Of a DNA stretch of 64,000 bases, positions 33,606-43,565 are shown one piece after another; positions within the stretch are counted from its first letter, which is position 1, and every line of letters begins with the position of its first letter. The translations under genes were made by a program, and so were the position numbers. The stretch lies in the NCBI RefSeq assembly GCF_021390645.1, contig NZ_JAJEJT010000002.1, positions 248,001 to 312,000 on the forward strand. The letters are read 5' to 3'. The notes under the pieces are model-generated. The model saw only the letters and a list, made by a program, of their open reading frames with translations, had not been told where the DNA came from and did no database searches. The stretch comes from Paraburkholderia flagellata (lineage in GTDB: Bacteria > Pseudomonadota > Gammaproteobacteria > Burkholderiales > Burkholderiaceae).

Positions 33606-36406
33606 CAGCTTTTCTCCACGTTTTGCATGTCTTTGTCGCGCACGCCGAGGTGCGAGACGATCGTGAGCGTCGTGCCGACCACGGCGCCAAGCACGCCGAG
33701 GTCGAACAGCATGGCCGTGCTCAGTTCGATTTCGCCGATCAGCGGCACATGCAGATGGCCGAACGCGCTGGTGAGGAAGGGCTGGCCGAGCACGATCGCG
33801 CCCACGCCCGTTGCGGCCGCAACGAGAATGCCGAGGCCCGCGAGTGCACGGTAGTTGATGCGGATGCGCGATTCGGTCCACAAAACGCCGCTCGCCACGT
33901 ATTGCAGAAGGAGCGCAATGGATATAACGAGCGAAGCGATGAAGCCGCCGCCCGGCAAATTATGGCCGCGCAAAAAGATGAACACGGCAACGAGTACGGT
34001 GAGCGGCAGCATGAGACGCGCAAGAATGGCGAGCAGCAGCGGATGCGATTGCGACGACCACGGCAGGCCGCCCGGCCCCGTGTCGGGAGACTTCAGACGC
34101 AGGCCGCGCAGCAGCGCCTTCACGGCGAGTCCCGCGACCACCAGCACGCTGATCTCGACCATCGTGTCGAAGCCCCGGAAATCCACGAGGATCACGTTCA
34201 CGACGTTGTGGCCGCCGCTGCCCGGCAGCGCATTCGCGAGAAAGAACTGGCCGACGCCATCGATGGGCGCACGCGTCATCACCGCATACGCCACGCCGCC
34301 GATCAGCGCGCCGCCCGCGAGTGCGAGCACCGCGTTGCGCGTGCGCGCGACGGGAGCGTGTTCCGCGCGCTGCACGACAGGCAGAAAGTAGATGGCGAGC
34401 ACGAGCAGCAGCACTGTGACCACTTCCACGGAGATCTGCGTAAGCGCGAGGTCCGGCGCGGAAAAACGCACGAACGCGAGCGTGACGAGCAGCCCGCAGG
34501 TGCTCAGCAGCACGAGTGCATAGAGCGTATTGGCGCGCACGAGCACGACGCCCACTGCCATCAGCGCCATCAGCACGAGGCCGACGAGCGTCATCGCGTC
34601 AAGCGGCGCCGAGCGATACGTGCCGTCCAGCGACGGAAGTGCGAGCAGCGCTGCGCCAGGCACGATCAGCATCGCCGCGATCATCCACGCGAGATACGAC
34701 GGCAGCGATCGCGTTTCGAAGCGTTTCACCACGAAGCCCGCGGCTTTTTCGAGTTGCTGCACGAAGCGGTCGAAGCCTTCGCTCGCGTTCATTTCGGAAA
34801 GCATCGAACGATGATGGCGGAACGCGTCGCGGCGATAGAAGAACAGCAGGGTGCCGCCCAGGAACGACACGCAGCTCATCAGCAGCGGTAGATTGATGCC
34901 GTGCCACAGGCTCAAGCTGTAAGTGGGCACGACGCCGCCCAGTGCGAACCACGCCGCGGATTCGAGCATCTTGCCGATGGTCTGCTGCGGCACGAGCCCC
35001 ACGAGCAGACACATCACGACGAGAATTTCGACGGGTAGCTTCATGAAGCGCGGTGGCTCGTGCGGCGGGTAGTGCGGAAGATCGTGCGGCGTTTCGCCGT
35101 CGAAAAACACGCCCCACACGAAGCGCAGCGAGTACGCCACCGAGAGCCCCGCCGCAATGACCGCAAGCGCGGGAATGATCCAGTTGAAGTCGCCGAGCAG
35201 TCCTTGCGCAAGCGTTTCGCCAAAGAACATTTCCTTCGAGAGGAAGCCGTTGAGCAGCGGTACGCCCGCCATGGCGAGCGACGCCACGGCGGCTAGCGCG
35301 GCGGTATGCGGCATGAAGCGGCGCAGGCCGCGCAAGCGGCCGAGATCGCGCGTGCCCGTTTCGTGATCGATGATGCCCGCGGCCATGAAGAGCGAAGCCT
35401 TGAATACCGCGTGATTGAAGGTGTGAAAGAGCGCGGCGACGGTGGAGAGTTGTGTGTCGAGGCCGAACAGCAGCACGATGAGCCCGAGATGGCTGATGGT
35501 GGAATACGCGAGCAGCCCCTTGAGATCACGCTGCAAGAGCGCCATGGCGGCGCCGCCCGTGAGCGTGACGAGGCCGATCAGGCTCGTCACGTAGAAGAAC
35601 CAGTCGGTGCCTTCGAGCACGGGGTAAAAGCGCGCGATAAGGAAAATGCCCGCCTTCACCATGGTCGCCGAATGCAGGTACGCGGAAACGGGCGTGGGCG
35701 CCGACATCGCATGCGGCAGCCAGAAGTGGAACGGGAACTGCGCCGACTTCGTGCACGCCGCGAAAAGAATGAGCAGCAGAATGGCGGGATACAACGGATT
35801 GCGCTGCACCTGGCCCGCATGCGCGAGCACGACGTCGAGGTCATAGCTGCCGCAGACGTGGCCAAGCAGCAGCACTGCGGCCAATAGCGATAGACCGCCC
35901 GCTCCCGTGATCGTGAGCGCCATGCGCGCGCCGCGCCGCGCTTCGGGGCGCGAAGGCCAGAAGCCGATCAGCAGGAACGACACGATGCTCGTGAGTTCCC
36001 AGAAGATCACGAGCAGCAGCAGGTTGTCCGAGAGCACGACGCCGAGCATCGCGCCCATGAAGAGCAGCAGCAGCGCGTAAAGGCGCGGCAGCGACTCGCT
36101 GCCCGCGAGATAGTAGCGCGCGTAGATGAAAACAAGCAGGCCGATCGCGAGCACGAGCAGCGCGAACATGAACGAGAGGCCGTCCAGGCGCAGCGCGAAC
36201 GAGAGGCCGAGTTGCGGGATCCACTCGGCTTGCCAGTGCAGCACACCATGAGTGGCCATGCCCACGCGTTCGCTCGCCAGCAGTCCAAGGCCGAAGAGCG
36301 GGGCCGCGAAAGCGACCCAGGTGCCGGCGGCGGGCGCGTAACGTCGCGCGAACACGACGAGCGCCGCGGCGACGAACGGTATTACGACGAGCCACCCCAT
36401 TGCCAT
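33605..36406 (-). CDS. phaAB: Mrp/Pha antiporter subunit A (fused A/B)
   Basis: A 933-residue membrane protein. The N-terminal ~550 residues are NuoL-like (WELTSIVSFLLIGFW, CTKSAQFPFHFWLPHAMSAPTPVSAYLHSATM in successive segments, with Lys and Glu of the proton path). The C-terminal third is the MrpB-like extension (GLAVKALLRGLR, LPGGGFIASLVIS). This A-B fusion defines the group 2 (Pha-type) antiporters of Gram-negative bacteria. First gene of the six-gene operon. ATG at 36406 follows GGAGAG. The role is pH and Na+/K+ balance. Confidence 0.94.
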   Translation of the reverse strand: MAMGWLVVIPFVAAALVVFARRYAPAAGTWVAFAAPLFGLGLLASERVGMATHGVLHWQAEWIPQLGLSFALRLDGLSFMFALLVLAIGLLVFIYARYYLAGSESLPRLYALLLLFMGAMLGVVLSDNLLLLVIFWELTSIVSFLLIGFWPSRPEARRGARMALTITGAGGLSLLAAVLLLGHVCGSYDLDVVLAHAGQVQRNPLYPAILLLILFAACTKSAQFPFHFWLPHAMSAPTPVSAYLHSATMVKAGIFLIARFYPVLEGTDWFFYVTSLIGLVTLTGGAAMALLQRDLKGLLAYSTISHLGLIVLLFGLDTQLSTVAALFHTFNHAVFKASLFMAAGIIDHETGTRDLGRLRGLRRFMPHTAALAAVASLAMAGVPLLNGFLSKEMFFGETLAQGLLGDFNWIIPALAVIAAGLSVAYSLRFVWGVFFDGETPHDLPHYPPHEPPRFMKLPVEILVVMCLLVGLVPQQTIGKMLESAAWFALGGVVPTYSLSLWHGINLPLLMSCVSFLGGTLLFFYRRDAFRHHRSMLSEMNASEGFDRFVQQLEKAAGFVVKRFETRSLPSYLAWMIAAMLIVPGAALLALPSLDGTYRSAPLDAMTLVGLVLMALMAVGVVLVRANTLYALVLLSTCGLLVTLAFVRFSAPDLALTQISVEVVTVLLLVLAIYFLPVVQRAEHAPVARTRNAVLALAGGALIGGVAYAVMTRAPIDGVGQFFLANALPGSGGHNVVNVILVDFRGFDTMVEISVLVVAGLAVKALLRGLRLKSPDTGPGGLPWSSQSHPLLLAILARLMLPLTVLVAVFIFLRGHNLPGGGFIASLVISIALLLQYVASGVLWTESRIRINYRALAGLGILVAAATGVGAIVLGQPFLTSAFGHLHVPLIGEIELSTAMLFDLGVLGAVVGTTLTIVSHLGVRDKDMQNVEKS

Positions 36407-36575
36407 TCGACACTCTCCGTGAATCCGGCAGGGCGCCGGGCCGGCGCACTGCAGTTCACGATCATAGCCGCAATCGGGGACGGAGTTCATTCATGTGGCA
36501 TGAAGGCGGCCACGGGGTGTCATGTGAATGAAACTTGCGTCAGGTCCTCTGGCTTGTGGGGCTTGTCGATGATTT

Positions 36576-37049
36576 TCACATCGGCCAGATAAAGGTCTCG
36601 TGAGCGCCTGTCGTTTTGCCGATGTCCACCGTGCGCCGCTCGGTATTGCCGCCGTAGCTCGCGGTAATCACATAGCGGCCGGCCGGAATCGAAACGAGCA
36701 TGAACGGGCCGCGCGTGCGCGTGGAAAGGAGCGGCGTGCCGTGCATGTCGGCGATCTTCACCGGTACGTTCGCAAGATACTCGTTGCCGCCGGCCGATTG
36801 CCGCGCGAATTCCAGCGAGAGCGGATATTGATGCATCGCCGACTTGAACGCCGCCGACTGGTCGCTGCCGATGCCGCCGGATAGAAACGCAATGTCGCCC
36901 TCGTGCTCGGCGGGCGGCAGGACGCCAGCCGTTGCGGTCGTGACGTCTGCGTTGCCCGCTGCCGGGGTTGCCGCCCACGCGCCCGGCGCGCCTAACACCA
37001 CGACGAGCGCTAGCGCCGCGCCGATCCACGGAGTTGAGCGTGCTTTCAT
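36576..37049 (-). CDS. Exported carboxypeptidase-regulatory-like protein
   Basis: A 157-residue protein with a clear signal peptide (residues ~1-26, cleavage near AWA-ATP). The mature C-terminal half resembles a single CarboxypepD-regulatory/transthyretin-like beta-sandwich (PVKIADMHGTPLLSTRTRGPF, then IPAGRYVITASYGG). Such domains are structural rather than catalytic. GGAGGTGG precedes the ATG. It is a single gene between the Mrp operon and lldP; function unknown. Confidence 0.75.
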   Translation of the reverse strand: MKARSTPWIGAALALVVVLGAPGAWAATPAAGNADVTTATAGVLPPAEHEGDIAFLSGGIGSDQSAAFKSAMHQYPLSLEFARQSAGGNEYLANVPVKIADMHGTPLLSTRTRGPFMLVSIPAGRYVITASYGGNTERRTVDIGKTTGAHETFIWPM

Positions 37050-37189
37050 TTTCCACCTCCATCGATTCGTTGAACGGATGCCGGCACGTGTATCGCGTTA
37101 CCGCATGCGAGCGCGTGCCGGATGAATCGAGCGTAGGCAGGCCGGCTTAAAAGCCGCTTAAAACCAGCGTCGCAACTGCGATTGCGCAA

Positions 37190-38899
37190 TCACTGCGGAA
37201 TCATGCCCGTCAGCACATAAGCCTGAATCAGCGTCACGACGCCCACCACGGCCGCGAAGAACAGGCTGTGACGCACGGTGAAGCGGAACAGCGACGACTC
37301 CTTGCCGACGAGGCCCGTTGCCGCGCAGGCCACCGCGATCGACTGCGGCGAGATCATCTTGCCGCTCACGCCGCCTGAGGTGTTGGCCGCGACGAGCAGC
37401 GTGTCCGACACGTTGATCTGATGCGCCGTAGTGTGCTGCAGCGAGCAGAACAGCGCGTTCGACGATGTGTCGGAGCCCGTAAGAAACACGCCGAGCCAGC
37501 CGAGGAACGGCGAGAAAAACGGGAACGCCGCGCCAGTGCCTGCAAGCGCGAGAGCGAGCGTCGACGACATACCCGAGTAGTTCGCGACGAACGCGAATGC
37601 GAGCACGAGGCCGATGGAAAGCACGGGGCGGCGCAGTTCGCCGAGCGTCTCGAAGAACGCAGCCACGGCAGCGCGCGGCTTCATGCGCAGCAGGATCGCG
37701 GAGAGGATTGCAGTAATCATGATGGCGGTCCCCACAGCGGAGAGCCAGTCGAGCTTGAATACGGCCTCATACGGCTTGGGCGAAGCGACGATCGGTGCCG
37801 TGCGCACCACGAGCTGATCGAGACCCGGCACGTGCAGGCTCAGAATCGTGCCCGCGAGCGGACCCTTCGCCGCGAAGAGCGCCTTGAACGGCTTGACGCT
37901 CCACACGGTCACGATGACCGTGAGCAGAATGAACGGCGACCACGCGCGCACAGTTTGCGCGATGCTGTACGGCGATGCCTTGCGGCTCGAAGCGGCCGGG
38001 CGCGCGCGACCGGCGCCGCCGCCAAAACCGCCCAGCGCAGCGGCACCGCCGCTCACCTTCACGCTCGTACCCTGCGTTGCCCGGCGCGGCTGCCAGACAT
38101 TGAGAAACGCGGCGAGCGCAACGAGGCTCACGAGCGCAGAGGTTATGTCCGGCAGTTCGGGCCCGATGTGGTTCGATGTGAAGTACTGCGTAACAGCGAA
38201 GCTGCCGCCTGCGACGAGCGCGGCGGGCCACGTTTCCTTTACGCCGCGCTTGCCGTCCATGATGAAGACGAGCCAGAACGGCACGAAGAGCGAAAGCAGC
38301 GGCAACTGGCGCCCGGCCATCGCGCCGATCAGGAAGGGATCGATGCCCGTCACCTGGCCCGCGACGATGATGGGGATGCCCATCGCGCCAAACGCGACCG
38401 GCGCGGTATTGGCGATGAGGCACAGGCCCGCGGCGTAGAGCGGCTCGAAACCGAGGCCGACGAGCAGCGCCGAGGTGATCGCGACCGGCGCGCCGAAGCC
38501 CGCCGCGCCTTCGAGGAACGCGCCGAACGAGAAGCCGATCAGCAGCAGTTGCAGGCGCTGGTCGTCGGTGATCGAGAGCACCGAGGCGCGGATGATTTCG
38601 AATTGCCCCGTCTTCACGACGATCTTGTAGAGGAACACTGCGGTGACGATGATCCACGCGATCGGCCAGATGCCATAGGCAAAGCCGAAGCCCGCGGAAA
38701 TGAGTGCCTGACGCACGGGCATGCCGTACTCGAAGATCGCCACGGCGAGCGCGAGCAGCAGGGTGATCGCGGCGGCGACGTGGCCTTTCATGCGCAGGCC
38801 AGCGAGCGCGACGAAGAAGAACAGAATGGGAATGGCAGCGACGAGCGCGGATAGCCACAAACTGCCCAGTGGTGTGTAGATCTGATTCCAGGGTTGCAC
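37190..38899 (-). CDS. lldP: L-lactate permease
   Basis: A 569-residue lactate/proton symporter of the LctP family with ~13 helices; it starts [21 protein letters not shown] and has [18 protein letters not shown], and [19 protein letters not shown] near the C-terminus, all family signatures. Translation begins at a GTG preceded by GGAGGAG. It is 91 bp downstream of lutB in the same direction, so uptake and oxidation of lactate are co-expressed. Confidence 0.94.
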   Translation of the reverse strand: MQPWNQIYTPLGSLWLSALVAAIPILFFFVALAGLRMKGHVAAAITLLLALAVAIFEYGMPVRQALISAGFGFAYGIWPIAWIIVTAVFLYKIVVKTGQFEIIRASVLSITDDQRLQLLLIGFSFGAFLEGAAGFGAPVAITSALLVGLGFEPLYAAGLCLIANTAPVAFGAMGIPIIVAGQVTGIDPFLIGAMAGRQLPLLSLFVPFWLVFIMDGKRGVKETWPAALVAGGSFAVTQYFTSNHIGPELPDITSALVSLVALAAFLNVWQPRRATQGTSVKVSGGAAALGGFGGGAGRARPAASSRKASPYSIAQTVRAWSPFILLTVIVTVWSVKPFKALFAAKGPLAGTILSLHVPGLDQLVVRTAPIVASPKPYEAVFKLDWLSAVGTAIMITAILSAILLRMKPRAAVAAFFETLGELRRPVLSIGLVLAFAFVANYSGMSSTLALALAGTGAAFPFFSPFLGWLGVFLTGSDTSSNALFCSLQHTTAHQINVSDTLLVAANTSGGVSGKMISPQSIAVACAATGLVGKESSLFRFTVRHSLFFAAVVGVVTLIQAYVLTGMIPQ

Positions 38900-38990
38900 T
38901 ACGGTCTCCTCCGATGATGCGGGTAGAAAATGTATGTAAGTTCGTCAGGCGCGCTTTATGAGTTATTTCGCATGCCTGACGACATGAGCG

Positions 38991-40457
38991 CTATTGCGGC
39001 TGACCTCGTTCGCGCAGCAGGTCGTGCAGGCTGCGCGGTGCGGGCTTGAGCGGCGTGCGATGCTGCGTCCAGCCCATTTGTTGCGAAGGCGCGAGTCCGC
39101 GCAGCCGCGTCACGGCCCAGCGCAGCGCGCGGTACGCGCGCGGATGTGCGAATGCGCCGCTCCAGAAGCGCCAGATGAATTGCTCGCTTCGGCTGTGATT
39201 CGCACCCTGGCCGCGCAGTGGGTGCGCGACGCTTTCCTCGGGGTCGCGGTTCGCTTCGGTGCGCAGGCGCACGAGCAGTTGCGGAATCGGAATGCGCACC
39301 GGGCAGACTTCGCCACACGCGCCGCACAGGCTCGAAGCCGTGGGCAACTCGGCAGTCGCGTCGAGCCCGAGCAGATGCGGTGAAATGATCTTGCCGATCG
39401 GCCCTGGGTACGTCGTGCCATACGCATGCCCGCCGATACGCGTGTACACCGGGCAGTGGTTCATGCACGCGCCGCAGCGAATGCATTGCAAAGTGGCGCG
39501 CAATTGCTCGTCGGCATAAGCCTGGCTGCGGCCGTTATCGAGCAGCACGAGATGCACTTCGCGCGGGCCGTCTTTCTCGCCTTCGCGGCGCGGACTGCTG
39601 ATCAGGTTGAAATACGTCGTGATGGGCTGGCCCGTGGCCGAGCGCGTGAGCAGGCTCGAAAGCGGCACGATGTGCTCGAGCTTCGCCACCACCTTTTCCA
39701 TGCCCATGATCGCGATGTGCACATCGGGCACCGTGGTGGACAGGCGGCCGTTGCCTTCGTTTTCCACGAGCCAGAGCGTGCCCGTGTCGGAGGCGGCGAA
39801 GTTCACGCCTGAGAGGCCGATCTGCGCATCCACGAAGGCACGGCGCAGCGCGCGGCGGCCCGTTTGAATGAGCGTGTCCACGTCCTCCGTAAAGGGCGTA
39901 TCGGGAATGTGCGCTTCGAACAAGTGCCCGATGTCCCCCTTCGTTTTGTGGATGGCGGGCATCACGATGTGCGATGGCTTCTCGCCCGCGAGCTGCACGA
40001 TGTACTCGCCCATGTCCGATTCGATGCAGTCGACTCCGCGCGCCGCGAGGTAGTGGTTGAGCTCGATTTCCTCGCTCGCCATCGACTTGCCCTTGATCAC
40101 GCGCGTAGCCGCGTGCCGCTGCGCGATGGCGTGGACGATGCGGTTGGCTTCGTCGGCGGTCTCGGCCCAATGCACCTGAATGCCGTTCGCGCGCAGTTTC
40201 GTTTCCAGTTGCTCGAGCAATTCGGGCAGACGCGAGAGCGCGTGCTGGCGCACGGCTTCGCCGAGATCGCGCAGGGCTTCGAGTTCATCCGCCTCGGGGA
40301 ACTGCGCAGCACGCTTGCCTTGCAGGAAGTCCATCGCGCCGCGAAAGCTCTTGCGCAACTGCGGGTCGTCGAGCGCCGTGCGTGCGCGCTGGCGGAATTC
40401 CGCGGTCGGGACGAAATGCAGCGTGTTTTCCTGGGATGTCTGCGTGGCCGTGCTCAT
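38991..40457 (-). CDS. lutB: Lactate utilisation iron-sulfur protein LutB
   Basis: A 488-residue protein of the LutB/LldF family. An N-terminal LUD domain is followed by two [4Fe-4S] ferredoxin-type cysteine motifs, CIRCGACMNHCPVY (~residue 320) and CGACGEVCPVRIP (~370). With LutA and LutC it forms the NAD-independent L-lactate oxidising complex that makes pyruvate. Its ATG overlaps lutC by four bases (ATGA). Confidence 0.94.
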   Translation of the reverse strand: MSTATQTSQENTLHFVPTAEFRQRARTALDDPQLRKSFRGAMDFLQGKRAAQFPEADELEALRDLGEAVRQHALSRLPELLEQLETKLRANGIQVHWAETADEANRIVHAIAQRHAATRVIKGKSMASEEIELNHYLAARGVDCIESDMGEYIVQLAGEKPSHIVMPAIHKTKGDIGHLFEAHIPDTPFTEDVDTLIQTGRRALRRAFVDAQIGLSGVNFAASDTGTLWLVENEGNGRLSTTVPDVHIAIMGMEKVVAKLEHIVPLSSLLTRSATGQPITTYFNLISSPRREGEKDGPREVHLVLLDNGRSQAYADEQLRATLQCIRCGACMNHCPVYTRIGGHAYGTTYPGPIGKIISPHLLGLDATAELPTASSLCGACGEVCPVRIPIPQLLVRLRTEANRDPEESVAHPLRGQGANHSRSEQFIWRFWSGAFAHPRAYRALRWAVTRLRGLAPSQQMGWTQHRTPLKPAPRSLHDLLRERGQPQ

Positions 40458-41188
40458 TGGGCGTCTCCGTGCTGCGCACTCGCTTCGTGATCCTCATCAA
40501 TGACGACGATGACCCACAGCGCACGCGGGCCGTGCGCGCCATACGCGGTGGTCTGCTGAATGTCCGAGGTTTTCGATGGTCCCGAAATCATCACGAGATT
40601 GGTGGGCATGCCGTCGCGCCAGCGTTCCGCCGCCACGGCGGCGTGCAAGTCGGCGTGCAGCGTGTGCGCGTGGATCAGCGCGATGTGCAGCGGCGGCACG
40701 AGCGAGACCGTGCGTGGCGCGTTCGCATCGGGCACGACCACGAGCGTCCCTGTCGCCGCGAGACCCGAGCGCGCGACCGTGAAGCCTGCGTCGATGGTGT
40801 CGAAGAGTTCAGTCTTCCACTGCTCGATCGGCTGCGCGTAGCTGCGCGCCTGCACGGCGGCCGGGAGCGCTGCCGTGAGCGCTTGCCCTTCGGCGCATTT
40901 GGTGTCTAGCAGCAGGCTGCGCACGCCGGCTGCCGCGAGGCGCCTCGCGAGATCGGCGGCCCACGTTGCGGCATTCGCGCAGATCACCTCGGCGTGCGCG
41001 GCTTCGAGCATGCGCTGGAACTGCGCGATGCGTTCGTTCAGCGCAAGCGGCGCGTGTGCCCGGCGCCCGGCGTAATGCGCGTCGATGCGTGCATCGAGCG
41101 CTTCGGCCGTCGTGGCGGGCGCGGCGGGGGCATGGCCGCGCAGGCGTTGCAGCATGCGCGCACGCGCGCTCATCGAATCGACGCTCAT
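40454..41188 (-). CDS. lutC: Lactate utilisation protein LutC
   Basis: A 244-residue LUD-domain protein (LutC/YkgG/LldG) with TVARSGLAATGTLVV, SLVPPLHIALI and the C-terminal ISGPSKTSDIQQTTAYGAHGP signature. Third component of the LutABC lactate dehydrogenase system. It overlaps lutA upstream (start 41188, lutA stop 41185) and lutB downstream by ATGA, so the three are translated as a unit. Confidence 0.94.
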   Translation of the reverse strand: MSVDSMSARARMLQRLRGHAPAAPATTAEALDARIDAHYAGRRAHAPLALNERIAQFQRMLEAAHAEVICANAATWAADLARRLAAAGVRSLLLDTKCAEGQALTAALPAAVQARSYAQPIEQWKTELFDTIDAGFTVARSGLAATGTLVVVPDANAPRTVSLVPPLHIALIHAHTLHADLHAAVAAERWRDGMPTNLVMISGPSKTSDIQQTTAYGAHGPRALWVIVVIDEDHEASAQHGDAQ

Positions 41189-41976
41189 GCGACCTCCCCG
41201 CCGGTGCGGCGCCAAAGGAACGAGGCCAGGTGCTCCACGGCGAGCGGCGCGCCCTTGTGCGCCGCCGCGTGGCCGATGTTGAGCAGGCAGCCGCAGTCGG
41301 CGGAAACGAGGCGTTCGCAGCCCGTGGCGCAGGCCGAAGCGATCTTGTCGGCGACCATTGCGCCGGAAATGTCGGGGTGCTTCAGCGAGAACGTGCCGCC
41401 AAAGCCGCAGCATTCCGATTCGCGCTCGTGGTCGATGCGCGTGACGCCCGGCAGCGCATCGATGACTTCGACACCGTGCACGCGCGTACCCATCTCGCGC
41501 CGCGCGCCGCATGAGGTATGCAGCACGACGCGCTCTTCCGGCGGCTGGACGGAACCCCTCGCGCCATACGCATTGAAATCGACGTTGAGCACGCGCACGA
41601 GGAATTCAGTGAGTTCGTACACGCGCCCCGAGAGTTCCTGGGCGCGCGCGGCGTTCGCGGCATCGTCGTCGAACAGTGCGGGCCAATGGTGGCGCATCAT
41701 GCCCGCGCACGAGCCCGAAGGCACGATCACGGGCCACGGCTTGTCGAAGAGACCGAACTGCGCGAGCGCGACCTCGCGCGCCTGGCGCGGGTTGCCACTG
41801 CTGTACGCGGGCTGGCCGCAGCAACTCTGGCTGCGCGGGAAATGGACTGTTAGGCCCTCGCGTTCGAGCAGCTTCACCGCGTCGAGGCCGGCTTGCGGCA
41901 CGAACAGGTCGACGAGGCAGGTGGCGAACAGATAGACGTCGGTGGGGCGCTCGGTGGGGTATTGCCGTGGCTTCAT
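41185..41976 (-). CDS. lutA: Lactate utilisation protein LutA
   Basis: A 263-residue protein of the LutA/LldE (Fe-S oxidoreductase) family with two cysteine-rich CCG domains, SCCGQPAYSSGNP and ECCGFGGTFSLKHP, which bind a [4Fe-4S]-type cluster as in heterodisulfide reductase subunit B. First gene of lutACB-lldP. I placed the start at the ATG at 41976; the open frame upstream runs through the promoter/operator. Confidence 0.93.
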   Translation of the reverse strand: MKPRQYPTERPTDVYLFATCLVDLFVPQAGLDAVKLLEREGLTVHFPRSQSCCGQPAYSSGNPRQAREVALAQFGLFDKPWPVIVPSGSCAGMMRHHWPALFDDDAANAARAQELSGRVYELTEFLVRVLNVDFNAYGARGSVQPPEERVVLHTSCGARREMGTRVHGVEVIDALPGVTRIDHERESECCGFGGTFSLKHPDISGAMVADKIASACATGCERLVSADCGCLLNIGHAAAHKGAPLAVEHLASFLWRRTGGEVA

Positions 41977-42064
41977 GTCTCGCTCGGTGTCTTTGCGCGC
42001 TTTCGCGATCGGCCCCCGCGGGTGGGTGGCCGCGGAGGTTGAAGACAAGCGCTGGTTTGGGCGC

Positions 42065-42107
42065 ATAATTCCTGCTTTGGGCGAGCGGTTCAAACTGGTT
42101 GGACCAC
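42065..42107 (-). promoter_or_regulatory. lutA promoter with GntR-type operator (O1)
   Basis: On the minus strand TTGAAC (42088-42093) and AATTAT (42065-42070) are 17 bp apart, a good promoter for lutA. Touching its upstream edge is ACTGGTTGGACCAC (42094-42107), whose core TGGTTGGACCA fits the FadR-subfamily half-site rule TNGTNNNACNA used by LldR. The regulator gene diverges from here, so the site can serve both directions. Confidence 0.7.
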
Positions 42108-42145
42108 CCGTCGCAAGCGACAACGAGACTCGGGATGGCGCGGGG

Positions 42146-43024
42146 ATGGCAATGAGGGACAGGGCAGGTACGCGCGGGCGCGTGGAAACCGTGATGCGTC
42201 AGATGGAGACGTCGCTGCTCGACGGCACCTGGCGTGCGGGAGCGAGGCTGCCTTCCGAGCGTGTGCTCGCACTGGAATACGACGTGGCGCGCAACACGGT
42301 GCGCGAGGCGATCCAGCGCCTGGCCGCGCGCGGCCTCGTGCAAAGCAGGCCGGGAGCGGGCGTATTCGTCACCGATCAGCTGCGCACGGGCTTTGCGTCA
42401 CCCTGGGGACAACTCGTGGCCGATCATCCGGCCTTACGCGACGACATCCTCGAGTTTCGTCGTGTGCTGGAAGGGGCGACTGCGTATTTTGCGGCGCTGC
42501 GCGCGAGCGACGAGGACCTTGCGCGCATTCGCGCGCTGATGAAGGAGCTGGAGCGCACACGCGAAGTGGACGACAAGGCTGCGGAGGCCGACACCGACGC
42601 GAAACTGCACGAAGTGATCGCGCAGGCTTCCCACAACGCGATGTTCCTGCATCTGCACACGAGCGTGCTGGGCGTGCTGCGCGAGCACATCACGATCAAC
42701 GGCACGGGGCTGCGCGTGCAGAACGAGGACGCGCCGGATCAGCTGCTGCAGCAGCATCGAACGCTTTGCGATGCGATCGTCGCGCGGCGTCCCGAGGAGG
42801 CGCGCACGGCGATGCAGACGCACATCGACTTCGTGCGCACGCGCGTGGGCGAGGAGATCGGCTGGCCGGAAAGTGGTCCAACCAGTGATAATGTCGTGCG
42901 CGTCGCGCCAGCGTCCGCGCAGGCCGGTAAGACGCTGCGCAAAGCCACTCGCAAGGCGGCGGGCAGCGTAGAGCAAAAGCCAGCGGCCCGCGCGCGGCGG
43001 GCGAACGCTGCTAAAGTCGGTTGA
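42146..43024 (+). CDS. lldR: FadR/GntR-type lactate regulator (LldR-like)
   Basis: A 292-residue GntR-family protein. The winged helix reads LPSERVLALEYDVARNTVREAIQRLAARG in two segments, and the C-terminal FCD domain shows EFRRVLEGATAYFAALRAS and FHEVIAQASHN-like LHEVIAQASHNAMF. Divergent from lutACB-lldP, so it is the expected lactate-responsive repressor. Its C-terminal ~45 residues are basic and Ala-rich, beyond the usual FCD end. Start at 42146 avoids the promoter; the frame opens earlier. A second copy of the operator lies within its 3' part. Confidence 0.87.
   Translation: MAMRDRAGTRGRVETVMRQMETSLLDGTWRAGARLPSERVLALEYDVARNTVREAIQRLAARGLVQSRPGAGVFVTDQLRTGFASPWGQLVADHPALRDDILEFRRVLEGATAYFAALRASDEDLARIRALMKELERTREVDDKAAEADTDAKLHEVIAQASHNAMFLHLHTSVLGVLREHITINGTGLRVQNEDAPDQLLQQHRTLCDAIVARRPEEARTAMQTHIDFVRTRVGEEIGWPESGPTSDNVVRVAPASAQAGKTLRKATRKAAGSVEQKPAARARRANAAKVG
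42873..42886 (-). promoter_or_regulatory. Second copy of the lactate operator (O2) inside lldR
   Basis: GTGGTCCAACCAGT is the exact reverse complement of the 14-bp operator at 42094-42107, lying 778 bp away centre to centre within the coding sequence of the regulator. Confidence 0.55.
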
Positions 43025-43095
43025 TCGGATCGACGACCCCATCACCCCATTAACGGGCCGCGCGCAGCGCATAGCCGCATGAGCAGGAGGAACCG

Positions 43096-43476
43096 ATGAA
43101 CGAGCGCACCGCGCAGATCGTGGCATTGAGCGCCGTGACGCTGACCGTCAGCGATATCGCGCGGTCGGCGCCCTTTTACGAGGCGCTCGGCTTCGTGCAG
43201 AAGGCCGGGCCTGCAATACCGGGCTTCGCGTCGTTCGAGCTGGGCGGTACGGCGGGCGTCTGCTATCTGAATCTGCTGGAGGGGACGCACGGCGCCGTGA
43301 ACGGCTGGGGCCGCGTGATCCTTTACGTCGCCGACGTGGACGCGTTCTACGCACACGCACTCGCGGCCGGAGCGAAGCCCGAATTCGCGCCGCGCGACGC
43401 GCCGTGGGGCGAGCGCTATTTCCACCTCGTCGATCCGGACGGCCACGAGCTGAGCTTCGCGAAGCCGCTCACCTGA
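43096..43476 (+). CDS. VOC family (glyoxalase-fold) protein
   Basis: A 126-residue protein of the vicinal-oxygen-chelate fold, with the two beta-alpha-beta-beta-beta modules: ALSAVTLTVSDIARSAPFYEALGF and RVILYVADVDAFYAHALAAGA, ending FHLVDPDGHELSFAKPL. The usual metal-ligand His and Glu of the second module are present near the C-terminus. Members include dioxygenases, glyoxalases and antibiotic-binding proteins, so the reaction cannot be named. GGAGGA lies before the ATG. Confidence 0.85.
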   Translation: MNERTAQIVALSAVTLTVSDIARSAPFYEALGFVQKAGPAIPGFASFELGGTAGVCYLNLLEGTHGAVNGWGRVILYVADVDAFYAHALAAGAKPEFAPRDAPWGERYFHLVDPDGHELSFAKPLT

Positions 43477-43565
43477 GCCGCCGCCATGCATTTGAAATAT
43501 TCGTGACACTCGCTGCGCCGATAGTGGCGCGAGTTGCCAGCATATCGACCAAGGAGAGAGTCGCC

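Noticed and set aside
38900..38990. Third lactate operator in front of lldP
   Set aside because: No TGGT-N3-ACCA sequence in the lutB-lldP gap; lldP most likely relies on the lutA promoter.
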